A stretch of DNA of 13,352 bases. Origin: an uncultured Archangium sp. Its GTDB lineage: Bacteria; Myxococcota; Myxococcia; Myxococcales; Myxococcaceae. The position numbers were made by a program, and so were the translations under genes. The notes under the pieces are model-generated. The model did no database searches and had not been told where the DNA came from. It was given only the letters and a program-made list of their open reading frames with translations. Position 1 is the stretch's first letter; each line of letters opens with the position of its first letter. Positions 12,847-13,352 of this stretch are shown here, one piece after another. The stretch lies in assembly GCA_946479335.1 (NCBI GenBank), contig CAMLFP010000129.1, positions 1 to 13,352 of the forward strand. The letters are read 5' to 3'.

Positions 12847-13352
12847 TCAGCGCAGTCCCACGAGCTCCGAGAGTGACGTCGTCGTCAGCAGCCCCGCGAG
12901 CCACAGCGCGCTCAAGAACTTCTCGTTTTCGCCCGGCAGCTCGCTGACCTGCACTGGCCCGCGCGCGAGGCGCTGCAACACCTCAAGCTGCGCGGGCGCA
13001 GCGACCTCGAGCTGCTCGGAGATGATCAACTCGTCACCGTCTTTCCGCGCGACCAACACCGGTCCGTCGCCCGCGAGGCCGCGCAGCAGGCGCGTCCCGG
13101 GCGTCAGGGTGATCAGCTCGTCGCTTGCGAAGACGCGGGGGAGAAAATGCTCGAGCGCGTACCGCCCGCGGAGCTCCTCGCGAACGCTGTACACCGGCCC
13201 GGGGACATCGAGCGCGCCGAACGACGCGTAGAACACCGGCCGCACCGTCTGCGTGGTGACGTTCGCGCCGCCAAAGTGGCGCAGCTTGGCGTGCATGTAG
13301 ACCGCCGAGCCTTGCGGCAACTCCAGCGCGACCTCGTCGTCGCCCTCGGTGA
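12847..13352 (-). CDS. C-terminal part of a probable PhyH-like Fe(II)/2-oxoglutarate dioxygenase
   Basis: The frame is open to the right edge of the window, so the gene's 5' part is missing; about 167 codons are present. The visible protein starts in TEGDDEVALELPQGSAVYMH and continues with HFGGAN and then TVRPVFYASFG. An L-P-x-G-S strand, then H..G..N, then an Arg before hydrophobic-Tyr residues match the distal iron-binding His and the 2-oxoglutarate-binding Arg region of phytanoyl-CoA dioxygenases; the HxD half of the site would lie outside the window. About 100 further residues follow (LTPGTRLLRG, LEVLQRLARG, FLSALWLAGLL). They look like a small helical, possibly winged-helix, domain that the usual family lacks. 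A TTG at 13320 is not the true start. The substrate is unknown. Confidence 0.6.
   Translation of the reverse strand, partial: TEGDDEVALELPQGSAVYMHAKLRHFGGANVTTQTVRPVFYASFGALDVPGPVYSVREELRGRYALEHFLPRVFASDELITLTPGTRLLRGLAGDGPVLVARKDGDELIISEQLEVAAPAQLEVLQRLARGPVQVSELPGENEKFLSALWLAGLLTTTSLSELVGLR

Noticed and set aside
13318..13320. TTG as the start of the minus-strand dioxygenase-like gene
   Set aside because: The frame stays open to the window edge with coding-like sequence (GDDEVALELPQG) in keeping with the family, so the gene is partial rather than starting here.

Overview
The window is GC-rich DNA with a strong preference for G or C at third codon positions. It carries several lipoproteins with Cys-rich, Asp-Ala-Gly-rich or Gly/Thr-rich secreted parts, plus a mannose-family PTS membrane pair with HPr. 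Together these point to a myxobacterium or a close relative (Myxococcota). That assignment is inferred from gene content and composition, not from a marker gene.

Layout from left to right. (1) 4-966, plus: an unrecognised protein, probably all-helical. (2) 967-1243: non-coding, or holding a short minus-strand reading frame with coding-like codon use but no proper stop. (3) 1244-2083, plus: a membrane-anchored di-haem c-type cytochrome. (4) 2138-4585, minus: a large lipoprotein with a Gly/Thr heptad-repeat linker and five PPC-like beta domains. It converges on the cytochrome gene, and its intrinsic terminator lies in the 54-bp gap. (5) 4663-6455, plus: a compact operon encoding PTS IIC, PTS IID and HPr, divergent from the lipoprotein. 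(6) 6489-7640 and 7729-8175, plus: two paralogous lipoproteins built from three copies and one copy of a domain of about 115 residues with twelve conserved cysteines. (7) 8451-9596 and 9678-12605, plus: a secreted von Willebrand A (VWA) protein, then a 975-residue exported protein with VIT, VWA, helical-repeat and DUF2135-like parts. A hairpin terminator separates the two. (8) 12847 to the right edge, minus: the C-terminal part of a probable phytanoyl-CoA-dioxygenase-like enzyme with an extra C-terminal domain, cut by the window end.

Most products are predicted to act outside the cytoplasm: the cytochrome, three lipoproteins, two VWA proteins and the PTS membrane subunits. HPr is the only clear cytoplasmic regulator. 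The IIC-IID-HPr cluster has no enzyme I, IIA or IIB beside it, so a regulatory role or partners encoded elsewhere is likely.

No RNA gene, CRISPR array, insertion sequence, integrase or phage gene was seen. The least familiar element is the twelve-cysteine repeat lipoprotein pair. No obvious new multi-gene defence or biosynthetic system could be supported.
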